Source: DASWUZ01 sp036401375
GTDB lineage: Bacteria; Acidobacteriota; Terriglobia; Terriglobales; Acidobacteriaceae
Assembly (NCBI GenBank): GCA_036401375.1
Contig: DASWVB010000002.1
Location: 186,001-250,000 of the forward strand
Direction: 5' to 3'
Length of the DNA: 64,000 bases
Each line of letters begins with the position of its first letter. The stretch's first letter is position 1. Shown piece after piece: positions 35,222 through 43,445 of this stretch. Made by a program: the position numbers and the translations under genes. The notes beneath the pieces are model-generated. The model was not told the origin of the DNA, searched no databases, and was given only the letters and a program-made list of their open reading frames with translations.

Positions 35222-36319
35222 ATGAAGCCACTCATCCCCATCGTCGTCACGACCGGACTCGCGCTATCGTCGTTGCCACTTCTCGCATCGACACCGGTTC
35301 ATCCGCTTCAGCCCAGCGCCCCACGCACGGTTACTGTCTCGGAATCGCAGACGCCGCCGGTGATCCGCGCTGGCTTATTGCAATCCACTTTGATCGTGCT
35401 TCCTGCCGAGGAGAAAGTAGCCAACGTTTTCGCCGGCGATACCGTGGATTGGGTCTTCGATGGGGGCCATGTGGCTTCGCGCTTTATCAGCGTGAAGCCG
35501 AAGACAGCAAATGGATCGACCGACATCCACATCGTCTCCGACCACGGCAACGAGTACACGCTCCAGTTGAGCGAAATCTCGGATGATGCCGATGCGCACT
35601 ATGACTCCAAGGTGCTGATCGAACCTGGCGATAAGGCCGCGAAGGATCGACTCGCACAGTTGCCGGTGTTCGTCCCGGCTGCCGAACTCGACAAGGCCAA
35701 GCAGGAGGCCGCCGCTGCGCAGGCCGCCCAGGCGGCCACGCTGAAGTCTGTGCAGACGAAGGAAGAGACCTACCGAAGCCAGTATCCCGGTTCGCTCCAC
35801 TTCGATTACGTGTGGGATGAGAAGAAAGGCAAGGAACTCGGCCTGCAGCAGATATGGCGGGATGACAAGTTCACCTACCTGCGTGGACAGTTTCAAGAGA
35901 CGCCTGCCCTCTACGAGGTGAAAGACAAGAAGCCATCGCTCATCAACTTCGACTTCGCGAATGGCCTGTACACGGTGCCGAAAGAAGTGGATTCAGGGTA
36001 CCTCGCCATCGGCAAACAACGGGTGGACTTCCATCGCGCCACGAGGGGAGGTAGCCATGCCAGAGCCAAACCAGAATATGCCAGCCACGGTCCCCGAACA
36101 GCCCGAAGCGAAGCCGCCGCTCCGCAAGAATTTGCCCGTCATCATCGCGCTGGTGGTTATTGTTGGCCTAATCGGTATCGCCAACCTCTCCAGCCTGTTG
36201 AGCGGAAACAAGAAGACTGCCCCAGCCAGCGCGTTGACGATGAGTCCGACGACGCCGAATGCGCAGCAGGTGTCGAGCTTCGAGACGCAGCAGCAGATGC
36301 AGGCACGGCACGATGCTGA
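35222..36319 (+). CDS. virB9: VirB9/TrbG-like outer-membrane core protein, with anomalous 3' extension
   Basis: Signal peptide (A-L-S-S-L-P-L-L-A-S), N-terminal beta domain with V-I-R-A-G-L-L-Q-S-T, an Ala/Gln/Lys linker around 155-180, and a C-terminal VirB9 domain (F-D-Y-V-W-D, R-G-Q-F-Q-E-T-P-A-L-Y, G-Y-L-A-I-G-K-Q-R-V-D-F). The family would end close to D-F-H-R (about residue 271). Instead the frame continues 88 codons, 263 nt inside virB10, giving an Arg/Ala-rich tail unlike the family. A TAG in the +2 frame at 36052, just before the virB10 ATG, suggests one G was lost from the GGGG run at 36046-36049. The true product is probably about 276 aa. Confidence 0.8.
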   Translation: MKPLIPIVVTTGLALSSLPLLASTPVHPLQPSAPRTVTVSESQTPPVIRAGLLQSTLIVLPAEEKVANVFAGDTVDWVFDGGHVASRFISVKPKTANGSTDIHIVSDHGNEYTLQLSEISDDADAHYDSKVLIEPGDKAAKDRLAQLPVFVPAAELDKAKQEAAAAQAAQAATLKSVQTKEETYRSQYPGSLHFDYVWDEKKGKELGLQQIWRDDKFTYLRGQFQETPALYEVKDKKPSLINFDFANGLYTVPKEVDSGYLAIGKQRVDFHRATRGGSHARAKPEYASHGPRTARSEAAAPQEFARHHRAGGYCWPNRYRQPLQPVERKQEDCPSQRVDDESDDAECAAGVELRDAAADAGTARC

Positions 36320-37328
36320 CGAACGGCAGCGGCAACAAGCACTCGCTGAAGCGATGCAGCAGCTTCAGCAGGAAGAAGGCGTACCCGGTCCAGAGAGCAA
36401 TACAGCGGCACCGATGACTGCCGCGCAGCGAGATGCCATCTACGGCGGGAGCAGCAATGCTCCGCAGCGTACCTCCAATGTTTCAGAGGCCCAGGCGGAA
36501 GCGAAGCAGAAAAGGCTTGCTATCGAGAAGCAACGTCAGGATGCACTCAACAGCGATACGGTGGCGATCGATTTCTCTCACTCTGGGTCGTCCGCGCCGA
36601 CAGCAGTCCTATCTACTAAAGCGGAAGGTACCGACAAGGCATCCGCTGAAGATATCTCCGACAGACCACCGGCCAAGGACGCCGCGTCCGCGTCAACGTC
36701 CAAGTCAGATCCGATGTCTTCCTACAACTTCGATCAGTACCAGGGGCAGCTCTATCGGATCTTCGAGGGAACAGTCCTAGAGGGTGTCGTTACCAACCAC
36801 ATCGACGGCGGCCTTAGCGGCCCCATCCTCGTCATGTTGACAACCGACTACTACTCTCACGATCATCAGCAACTCTTGATGCCGCAAGGTACGCGCCTGA
36901 TTGGCACTGTGCAGAGCGTAGGCAACGCCCAGCAGCGGAAGATGTTCGTCACCTTCCACCGGGCCGTGTGTCCCGATGGGTTCTCGCTGGACTTCGACAA
37001 GTATCTTGGCCTGGATCAGATCGGCACGACCGGACTCGCCACCAAGGTAGACCACGGATACCTCATGGCATTCGGCGCTGCCGCCGCTATTGGTGGCCTC
37101 GGCGGCCTGGCGCAGATCGGCAACAGTGGCACGGTTCTTGATCCTTCCACGCAGATTCGAAATGGAATCTCCGAGCAGACCGCAGCGGAAGGCGAGCAGG
37201 TGCTCAATCACTTCCTCAATCGGCTTCCGATCATCACCCTCAAAGAGGGTTCGCGTGCGCGTGTCTACATCGGGCGCGACATCCTCATCCCGTCTTATGC
37301 AGAACACCGCGTCGATCCCACCCTGTAA
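36057..37328 (+). CDS. virB10: VirB10 core-complex protein
   Basis: 423-aa inner-to-outer-membrane spanning channel protein. The ATG at 36057 follows GGGGAGG. One transmembrane helix (L-P-V-I-I-A-L-V-V-I-V-G-L-I-G-I-A, about 27-43) leads to a Gln/Ala/Pro-rich periplasmic linker with coiled-coil character (about 60-170), then the VirB10 beta-barrel domain (about 230-420: G-T-V-L-E-G-V-V-T-N, L-M-P-Q-G-T-R-L-I-G-T-V) with the membrane antenna G-Y-L-M-A-F-G-A-A-A-A-I-G. It transmits energy from the ATPases to the outer-membrane gate. Confidence 0.93.
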   Translation: MPEPNQNMPATVPEQPEAKPPLRKNLPVIIALVVIVGLIGIANLSSLLSGNKKTAPASALTMSPTTPNAQQVSSFETQQQMQARHDADERQRQQALAEAMQQLQQEEGVPGPESNTAAPMTAAQRDAIYGGSSNAPQRTSNVSEAQAEAKQKRLAIEKQRQDALNSDTVAIDFSHSGSSAPTAVLSTKAEGTDKASAEDISDRPPAKDAASASTSKSDPMSSYNFDQYQGQLYRIFEGTVLEGVVTNHIDGGLSGPILVMLTTDYYSHDHQQLLMPQGTRLIGTVQSVGNAQQRKMFVTFHRAVCPDGFSLDFDKYLGLDQIGTTGLATKVDHGYLMAFGAAAAIGGLGGLAQIGNSGTVLDPSTQIRNGISEQTAAEGEQVLNHFLNRLPIITLKEGSRARVYIGRDILIPSYAEHRVDPTL

Positions 37329-37342
37329 CGAAAGGAGGCATT

Positions 37343-37549
37343 GTGCATCCATCCATCGCCACTCCGCGCCAGCAATTAGTCCTCATAGCTTTGCTTGTTC
37401 TCGCTCTCTCAGTCTTCGGTATGAGCGGAGGCTTCTCCCTGCTCGTGCGTGGTGGCGATGCTGTCTTAGAGTTCGTCGGCCACCTCATCAGCGGGTTCCA
37501 TCACTTCTCTCTGGACCGGCTCGATCCGACGTATCCCCGTTGCTTCTGA
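37343..37549 (+). CDS. Small membrane protein in virB operon
   Basis: 68-aa frame starting with GTG, preceded by AGGAGG at 37333-37338 and 14 bp downstream of virB10. One strong transmembrane helix (L-V-L-I-A-L-L-V-L-A-L-S-V-F, residues 12-25) and a second mildly hydrophobic stretch. No lipobox is seen, so it is not a classical VirB7. Position and ribosome site support a real gene; function unknown. Confidence 0.6.
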   Translation: MHPSIATPRQQLVLIALLVLALSVFGMSGGFSLLVRGGDAVLEFVGHLISGFHHFSLDRLDPTYPRCF

Positions 37550-37572
37550 CCCTTCCTATATCGGAGGTTTGT

Positions 37573-38358
37573 ATGCAGCTTTCGCTCAAAAACCGTCGCA
37601 AGTGGCTTCTCGGAGGCAGTCTGCTCTTGCTGACCGCCACGCCGGGCTTTGCGCTCTTCGGAATCGGCGACATTGTCTTCGATCCGACCAGCTACGCCAG
37701 CCTGGTATCGCAGCTCACCACGCTCCAGACCCAATACACGATGCTCAAAAACAACATCGAGCATTTTTCCATCAAGCAGCAGTGGCAGACAACGCTCACT
37801 GCTCTCAAGAACGCCAACGTGAAGAATATGTTTGGCGAGACAAACGGGATGACGACGGCATTCAACAGCAATTCGCCGTCCGCATCCTCTGCCGGATGGA
37901 CGGCAGCAACGGTACCCGTCAGTTCCGACATGACCACGTACCTCGGCAGCCAGACGCCGGGCAGTCCTCAGCTCTCGCAACTCGCAATGATCGAAATGTC
38001 CGATTCGGTGTCACCGGACTGCATTACAGCAGTCGGCCAGTACCGCGCCGCCCGGAATCAGAATGCCACTGCGAACAGCAGCCTCACAGCCAACCAGCTT
38101 GATGGCGGTAGCTCCACCAATAGCGAGGTGCAGCAACTCAACCTGCTCAATGCGGCGGAAGCCCAGAAGATGTCGGAGATGCAGTCCCAAGGAGCCCTGC
38201 AAGCGTGCGTAGCATCGCAGATGGCTGTCGCCAACATGCAGCAGCGGAACGCCGCTGCGACCGACCTCAACACAGCCGCCTTCGTTCAGACGCAACATGC
38301 CACCCATGACATGAGCGCTGCAACCGAAAGCAACACCTGGCAGACATATTTGCCGTAG
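37573..38358 (+). CDS. VirB5/TrbJ-like pilus-associated protein
   Basis: 261-aa exported protein; the ATG at 37573 follows GGAGG, although the frame is open from 37090 inside virB10. Signal peptide to about residue 27 (L-L-L-L-T-A-T-P-G-F-A). The mature part begins F-D-P-T-S-Y-A-S-L-V-S-Q-L-T-T-L-Q-T-Q-Y, the hallmark opening of TrbJ/VirB5 proteins, and continues as long Ala/Gln/Ser-rich helices. VirB5 proteins sit at the pilus tip and act in contact with recipient cells. It lies between virB10 and virB6. Confidence 0.8.
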   Translation: MQLSLKNRRKWLLGGSLLLLTATPGFALFGIGDIVFDPTSYASLVSQLTTLQTQYTMLKNNIEHFSIKQQWQTTLTALKNANVKNMFGETNGMTTAFNSNSPSASSAGWTAATVPVSSDMTTYLGSQTPGSPQLSQLAMIEMSDSVSPDCITAVGQYRAARNQNATANSSLTANQLDGGSSTNSEVQQLNLLNAAEAQKMSEMQSQGALQACVASQMAVANMQQRNAAATDLNTAAFVQTQHATHDMSAATESNTWQTYLP

Positions 38359-38367
38359 CGGAGAGCC

Positions 38368-38595
38368 ATGCTGAAGCTCCTCAACACAAAGTTGCTGATT
38401 GCCATTCTTGCGGCGCTGGCCGCTGTAGCCAGCGCTGCGATTTACCAACATCACGAGGCGGCCAAAGCTGCGGCTGTCCTCGAACAACGCAAACAAGAAG
38501 ATGAAGCCTTCCGTAAGAAGGTGGAAGCAGACGAGAGGCGGCATAATTCCGTAGCCGGCAATGAAGGTAAGACCTGGAAGAGCTATATCCCCTAA
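38368..38595 (+). CDS. Small exported or membrane-anchored protein in virB operon
   Basis: 75-aa frame with GGAG at good distance from the ATG. An N-terminal hydrophobic helix (L-L-I-A-I-L-A-A-L-A-A-V-A-S-A-A, 9-24) works as signal or anchor. A highly charged helix (about 33-60) follows, then a short tail W-K-S-Y-I-P. It lies 9 bp after the VirB5-like gene. I do not recognise it; an entry-exclusion or pilus accessory role is possible by position only. Confidence 0.6.
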   Translation: MLKLLNTKLLIAILAALAAVASAAIYQHHEAAKAAAVLEQRKQEDEAFRKKVEADERRHNSVAGNEGKTWKSYIP

Positions 38596-38616
38596 ACCGA
38601 ACGGGAGAGATTTCTT

Positions 38617-39540
38617 ATGAGCGCCGTCATCGTTCTCGCACAAGCACTGCCGTCCGCATCATCGGGTATGGACTGGCTGTACCAGTTCACGAACAACCTG
38701 ACCAATCTCACCACGCAGAACGGCGGCGCATTGACCCAGCTTGGCTGGACAGAGTTGAGCTGTATCGCGCTCTTTACCCTTGTCAACATGGTCATCAACT
38801 GGAATACCAGCACGATGACCTTCCGCCTGCATCACCATCCTGTCCGTGCCGGTGATCTTACCCACTTCCTGCTCAAGCTCATTATTTGCAGTCTGCTGTT
38901 GAACTACTGGGTGAATCCATTCCCAGGTGCCAGCTTCGGCATCAACCACTTCTTCAGTTACATCGCCCAGGCGATGGTCGCCGCGTTCGATCAGAACTCG
39001 TTGGATCAGCTACTCCACCTGCTCAAGACCGCGGGCGACGGCACGACCATGCCCTCATTTACCGCGCCTGTTCAGATTCTTTGCTATGTGCTCGTGCAGA
39101 TCATGCTTGGACTGGCTTCTGCCATCCTGTTTGTTATCAACTGCAGCGCCTTCATCCTTTATGGTGTAACCGCTTTGTTCGGCCCCATCTTCGTTCCACT
39201 GCTGATGACCCAAACCTTCAAAGCCAAGTTCTTCCATTTCTTGGACGTGCTCATCAGCTTCGCTATGATTCGGGCGGTTGCCGCCGCGTTCATTTACGTG
39301 TGGGCGGGTTTTATGAACGGCTTTATCCAGCAGACCTTCAACGGCAACTATTCGATGGACATGTGGATTGCGAATCTTATCCCTTGCTTGATGGTTTTCG
39401 TCGCGTTCATCATTAACATGCTGTTCATTCCGAGCATGACCCAGGCGATCTTTGGCGGTGCGGCGGGGATGGCAGGAAGTATGGGCGGGGCGATCAGCAA
39501 AGCCGCTTCTATGGCGGCTGTAGCGGCCACAGGAGGATAA
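38617..39540 (+). CDS. virB6: VirB6/TrbL polytopic membrane protein
   Basis: 307-aa inner-membrane protein with five or more transmembrane helices, for example around residues 85-105, 140-190, 200-240 and 250-275 (I-P-C-L-M-V-F-V-A-F-I-I-N-M-L-F). The tail is rich in Gly/Ala/Met (G-G-A-A-G-M-A-G-S-M-G-G-A). This matches the VirB6/TrbL family, which forms the inner-membrane part of the DNA channel. It starts 21 bp after the small upstream gene. Confidence 0.88.
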   Translation: MSAVIVLAQALPSASSGMDWLYQFTNNLTNLTTQNGGALTQLGWTELSCIALFTLVNMVINWNTSTMTFRLHHHPVRAGDLTHFLLKLIICSLLLNYWVNPFPGASFGINHFFSYIAQAMVAAFDQNSLDQLLHLLKTAGDGTTMPSFTAPVQILCYVLVQIMLGLASAILFVINCSAFILYGVTALFGPIFVPLLMTQTFKAKFFHFLDVLISFAMIRAVAAAFIYVWAGFMNGFIQQTFNGNYSMDMWIANLIPCLMVFVAFIINMLFIPSMTQAIFGGAAGMAGSMGGAISKAASMAAVAATGG

Positions 39541-39544
39541 CGTC

Positions 39545-39730
39545 ATGTTCTGGTCTTATCTCCAATATCTCTCGATCAAGCGATTAGGACTGGCAAAGCC
39601 AATTCTCGTCATAGCTTTCGTCATTTTGCTAGGGTGCCTGGTCGCTGGATTCATTTACGCCTCTCTCGTCTTCCATGCCGTCTCGGAAAGGAGTGAACAA
39701 CATCATGTCCACGCGCATAGTACCCATTGA
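39545..39730 (+). CDS. Small membrane protein overlapping virB8
   Basis: 61-aa frame starting 4 bp after the virB6 stop. One transmembrane helix at about 20-41 (I-L-V-I-A-F-V-I-L-L-G-C-L-V-A-G-F-I-Y-A) and a His-rich tail. The last 26 bases overlap the virB8 start at 39705. The upstream AGGAGG (39534-39539) supports translation. Function unknown. Confidence 0.55.
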   Translation: MFWSYLQYLSIKRLGLAKPILVIAFVILLGCLVAGFIYASLVFHAVSERSEQHHVHAHSTH

Positions 39731-40510
39731 TTACTCGGTGAAGCCGGAACACTTCTTGATGGCCGACCAGATCGGCAACGAGGTCTACTCCTCTCATTAT
39801 GCGGAGCGCAAAGCCTACCGCCTCATCATCAGCTATGGCACGATTCTCCTTTGCGGTTCCATGTGGCTGAACTTCTCTTTGGCCCATCGTCCGATTGCCA
39901 ATCGGTATATCCGCATCGACGAGATGGGTCGCGCCCAGGCGATTCAGTACACCGACCTGAACTACAGCCCACGCGAGGGCGAAGTCAGGACGTACGTCAC
40001 CGATTGGGCGAACTACCGTTACACCGTCAATCGGGAGACGATTGTGAAGAAGTATCCCTTGAACTACTACTTCCTTTCAGGGCCGCTGGCGTCACGTCTC
40101 ATGGCGACTGACAACCAGAACCACCTTGTCTCGCAGGTTGCTGCGGGACAGGTCGAATCGAGCGAGGTACAGGTTCGCAATGTCACCATACGTCTATGTC
40201 CGAAGAGGCGGTACAGGGCGTCACGATGGCTCGTGGTACGGCGCTCGTCACCTTCGACAAGCTGTTCTCCGAGGAGCACTCGCATGAGCCCCGGACAGAG
40301 CACTGGCTTTTGTCCGTCACATATTATCTGAATCCGAAGCAGGTCAGCGATCAGTCCCGGATTTACCCGCAGTATGAGTTCATCAATCCCCTGGGTCTGA
40401 CGATCACGGAGTTTCATGAGAACCGTGTCTCCGTAGATCTAACAACGTCAGGCGTCGGCATGGCGAATTCCAACGCTACGCCGCGGGCTGCTACGGGAGC
40501 TGCGCGATGA
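39705..40510 (+). pseudogene. virB8: VirB8-like protein, 1-nt frameshift
   Basis: VirB8-type inner-membrane assembly factor split into two frames. From the ATG at 39705 (AAGGAG upstream) the first part has a transmembrane helix (L-I-I-S-Y-G-T-I-L-L-C-G-S-M-W) and the periplasmic fold up to E-V-Q-V-R-N-V-T-I (near 40189). The frame then runs into unrelated Arg-rich sequence. From about 40196 another frame, offset by -1, continues the domain (M-S-E-E-A-V-Q-G-V-T, W-L-L-S-V-T-Y-Y-L-N-P, G-L-T-I-T-E-F) to the stop at 40510. One base near 40187-40195 appears missing; restored, the protein is about 268 aa. It could be a real lesion or a sequence error. Its stop overlaps virB11 by ATGA. Confidence 0.85.
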
Positions 40511-41475
40511 GCTTCCACCTCATACTTCCGTTCTTTCCTGAGGAGTTGCGGGCGCTCTTGCTCGACCCGTCGATCTCCGACCTGATGATTAACGGGACGA
40601 CTGGAGTCTTCGCGGATCGTGGCGGCGTGGTCGAGCATATTTCGCTCTCCACGCCGTACAGCAACGACCGCCTTCAGGCGGCCATAGAGCGGGTTGCCCG
40701 CATTCTCGGACAGGATTTGACTACCCAGAATCCGATCCTGAATACACGCTTGCCGGACGGTTCGCGTGTAGCCGTCGTCGGTGCCCCATCTTCGATCAAC
40801 GGACCGACGCTGACGGTTCGCAAGTTCAACCGCTGGTACACCTCGGATGAACTGGTAGCAGCGGGCAGCTTAGACATGCGTGCAAGGGACGCGACGCTGG
40901 ACCTGATTGCAAGGCGCAAGAACGGCATCATCAGCGGTGGGACTGGCTCAGGTAAGTCCACGCTCATGAAGGCGCTCTTGGACCATGTCCCCATGTACGA
41001 AAGGCTGGTGGTGATCGAGCAACCGGCAGAGTTGAAGATCGCCCATCCGAACGCCGTGCGATGGGAGGCTGTCGATGCGATTCCCGGTCAGGTTGCCATC
41101 ACCCCCAGCCAGCTTGTCGCCGCTGCTTTGCGTCACCGTCCAGACCGAATCATCATGGGTGAAATCCGCGACGAGTGTGGCTACGACTTGCTGCAGGCCA
41201 TGAATACCGGCCACGGTGGAACCCTGTCCACATTGCACGCTGACTCCGCCGTGGATGCGCTCGACAGACTCGCTGATATGGCTCTGAGTGCAAGGACGAA
41301 TTTGGATCAGGCATTTGTCCGGTCGCAGACCGGCAAAGCCGTGGACTTTGTGTTGCATTGCGAGCGCGATGCCAAGGGCCGCCGCCGCGTGCGCGAGCTG
41401 ATTACCGTGGCCGGTTACAGTCACGCCGACCAATGCTTCCAGACGGAGGACATCTATCGTGCTTCCGCCGCCTGA
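40507..41475 (+). CDS. virB11: VirB11 secretion ATPase
   Basis: 322-aa hexameric traffic ATPase at the inner-membrane base of the channel. Walker A G-G-T-G-S-G-K-S (144-151), Walker B-type R-I-I-M-G-E-I-R (214-221) and the His box N-T-G-H-G-G-T-L-S-T-L-H-A (233-245) are all intact. The length is typical for VirB11. It couples pilus assembly and DNA transfer with VirB4 and VirD4. Its start overlaps the virB8 stop by 4 nt. Confidence 0.95.
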   Translation: MSFHLILPFFPEELRALLLDPSISDLMINGTTGVFADRGGVVEHISLSTPYSNDRLQAAIERVARILGQDLTTQNPILNTRLPDGSRVAVVGAPSSINGPTLTVRKFNRWYTSDELVAAGSLDMRARDATLDLIARRKNGIISGGTGSGKSTLMKALLDHVPMYERLVVIEQPAELKIAHPNAVRWEAVDAIPGQVAITPSQLVAAALRHRPDRIIMGEIRDECGYDLLQAMNTGHGGTLSTLHADSAVDALDRLADMALSARTNLDQAFVRSQTGKAVDFVLHCERDAKGRRRVRELITVAGYSHADQCFQTEDIYRASAA

Positions 41476-42007
41476 CGCCCAGGCAAACAGCTAGAGAACC
41501 CAACCCGAATCGAGGTCACTTTGATGGTCCAACATGCTGCCAAATCGGCTGCACAGCCCAACTCGTCCCTGAAAGCGCCCAGCATGGCGTCCGTGAGCTT
41601 CCATCCACGCAAGGAGGTGTGCTCAGAGCCGTCGTTCTCTGGAATCTTTGCCGGTCGAAGTGAAGCTGCGTTTGAGGCGAAGATCCGCCGCCGAGAGAGA
41701 GAGGATGACTTCGGTGCATCGGGGAGCCTTCCGCCTCGTATCCCGTCCTCTGCTCGGGGTCACGCTTCGGGGCCAAAACCGGCGCCCTGCGGCTCGGCGT
41801 CGTTCTGCTTCGACTGCGTCGCCCTGTCGGGTCTCGGTTCCTCCCAAAAGAAGTTTGAAAGCCGCAGCAACGAACGCTGCACAAACTTCTTTCGGGCCCC
41901 GCCAAGAAAGCACTCCTTGGCACTTGGGAGCCGGGCCCACTCGCTTGGCTTCGCCTAGTGTGACCCGAGCAGGATACGGGAAATTCAACGAAACGGAGAT
42001 CACCACC
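41476..42007. other. Leader region of ssb with long hairpins
   Basis: About 530 bp between virB11 and ssb. A 145-codon plus-strand frame (41521-41958) exists but reads like non-coding sequence (Ser/Arg/Pro-rich, no domain). The notable content is structural: a large inverted repeat at 41843-41896 and a smaller hairpin GCCAAG/CTTGGC at 41901-41921, both just upstream of ssb. They could form in single-stranded DNA during transfer. Confidence 0.5.
41843..41896. repeat. Extended inverted repeat upstream of ssb
   Basis: CCCAAAAGAAGTTTG (41843-41857) pairs with CAAACTTCTTTCGGG (41882-41896) with a single mismatch in 15. Inside the loop, GCAGC pairs with GCTGC. The result is a 54-nt stem-loop with inner stem, about 110 bp before the ssb ATG. 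There is no T tract after it, so it does not look like a plain terminator for virB11. Confidence 0.75.
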
Positions 42008-42382
42008 ATGTACTCAAACAAAGTCACCCTCATCGGATTCCTCGGCAACGACGCAGAGGTTCGCACCAACAACGACCGCAGCCTCACCACTCTTTCCCTG
42101 GCAACCAAGTCTTCCTACAAGAAGGACGGCAAGTACATCGAGCACACGGAATGGCACCGTTGCGTTGTCTTCAGCAAGCTTGGAGAATTCGCCGCCACGC
42201 TCAAGAAGGGCGCTCATATCCAGGTCGAGGGCGAGCTGCGCAGCCGCAAGTACGACAGCACGAAGACCAACACCGAAGTGACCGTCTGGGAGATTCGGGT
42301 GAACTCGATTCTCAAGCTGGATCGGGCTCAGAAGGCGGCAGCGGAAGACGACGAAGAGGTCACCGAGGAAGAGGCCGCATAG
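42008..42382 (+). CDS. ssb: Single-stranded DNA-binding protein
   Basis: 124-aa SSB. The frame is open upstream to 41648, but the ATG at 42008 begins the typical M-Y-S-N-K-V-T-L-I-G-F-L-G-N-D-A-E. The OB fold spans residues 4-108 (W-H-R-C-V-V-F-S-K-L-G-E, L-K-K-G-A-H-I-Q-V-E-G-E-L). The tail is short and acidic (E-E-V-T-E-E-E-A-A) but lacks the usual D-D-I-P-F tip, as in several plasmid SSBs. It should coat transferred single-stranded DNA in the recipient. Confidence 0.93.
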   Translation: MYSNKVTLIGFLGNDAEVRTNNDRSLTTLSLATKSSYKKDGKYIEHTEWHRCVVFSKLGEFAATLKKGAHIQVEGELRSRKYDSTKTNTEVTVWEIRVNSILKLDRAQKAAAEDDEEVTEEEAA

Positions 42383-42473
42383 GCACCTTCCGTGACTGGA
42401 GAAGCCCGGAAACCACCGGGCTTCTTCGCCTGCTAAAGCCCATGGCATCGCGCTCGCAAAGGAGGTTTCCGAG

Positions 42474-43421
42474 ATGCAGCAAACAGCCAAAGATTTTCTC
42501 TCCCGTTGCTTCGCTCCGGGCTCGACGGTTGCACTCCTGCTGCGCACGGAGTGCCCAGTAAAGACACAGCAGCGTGTCGTCACGCTGGAGCAGGCAGTCG
42601 CACCTCGTTACCTCGGCTGGCTCGTGCATGAGAACCAAAACCGAGCGAACATCTATGTCGCTGCCAATCCGCTTCGCTCTGGCAGTCGAAAGCGCACCAA
42701 GGAATGCATCGCTTCGGTTCGCCATCTGTATATAGATATCGATGACGATGGCGATGCCCGTCTCGCTGCGCTGCGGGCATCGGAAGCCGTGCCGGTTCCG
42801 TCCGTCATTCTGTCCACATCACCCAGCAAGTATCAGGTGCTCTGGCGCGTTGACGGCTTCGACTTTGCTGCCCAGGAAATCACCCTCAAGCAACTCGCCA
42901 TTACCTTCGGCGGCGATCCTGCTTGCACCGATTGCAACCGGGTGCTACGCATCCCCGGCTTTCTGAATCGGAAGTATTCTCCCGCTCACTCCGTCGCGGT
43001 CGAATATCCCTCCGATGCAACCTACAGTCCTGTGGACTTCCGTTTGCCGGAGCATACGGAGTTAGCCTCGCTTCCGCTACACGGGAGCGTACAGCTTCTC
43101 TCCTCTCGCAAGGACACCCATTCCGAACAGGATTGGGCGTGGGCTTGCCATGAACTTGCCCACGGCAACGACGCCACGAAACTGACGCGCGAGCTCGCGT
43201 CTCGTCGCTCTGATAAGCCCAATCCGCTCTACTACGCCCAGCGGACGATTGACGTTGCTTCCGCTCGTCAATGGCTGCTCGAAGGCGCGCCTGTCGTGGA
43301 TGTTGTCACGATGCTCAAAGTCCGCCGTGATGCCGAGCTTCCCGCTGCACTTTGCTGCGCTCGTGCGCGGGAGATCGCTGCAACTGCACAGCGCATGATT
43401 TCTCGCAAGAAGTTTGCTTGA
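42474..43421 (+). CDS. RepB-type primase (AEP/PrimPol fold)
   Basis: 315-aa protein of the RepB-primase family of mobile elements, an archaeo-eukaryotic primase fold. The catalytic D-x-D lies in H-L-Y-I-D-I-D-D-D-G (84-93); further core segments are S-T-S-P-S-K-Y-Q-V-L-W (114-124) and R-V-L-R-I-P-G-F-L-N-R-K-Y. The C-terminal ~100 residues are helical. Such proteins prime replication of plasmids or circular intermediates. A GGAGG lies 10 nt before the ATG. Together with ssb it suggests that the excised element can replicate. Confidence 0.82.
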   Translation: MQQTAKDFLSRCFAPGSTVALLLRTECPVKTQQRVVTLEQAVAPRYLGWLVHENQNRANIYVAANPLRSGSRKRTKECIASVRHLYIDIDDDGDARLAALRASEAVPVPSVILSTSPSKYQVLWRVDGFDFAAQEITLKQLAITFGGDPACTDCNRVLRIPGFLNRKYSPAHSVAVEYPSDATYSPVDFRLPEHTELASLPLHGSVQLLSSRKDTHSEQDWAWACHELAHGNDATKLTRELASRRSDKPNPLYYAQRTIDVASARQWLLEGAPVVDVVTMLKVRRDAELPAALCCARAREIAATAQRMISRKKFA

Positions 43422-43445
43422 GCTTGTCACGAAAAGGAGAACCAA

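Noticed and set aside
33888..35231. 447-codon minus-strand frame opposite virB4
   Set aside because: Antisense shadow of the virB4 C-terminal half; no recognisable protein family.
41521..41958. 145-codon plus-strand frame between virB11 and ssb
   Set aside because: Low-complexity Ser/Arg/Pro translation spanning the hairpins; no family resemblance despite a possible GAGG upstream.
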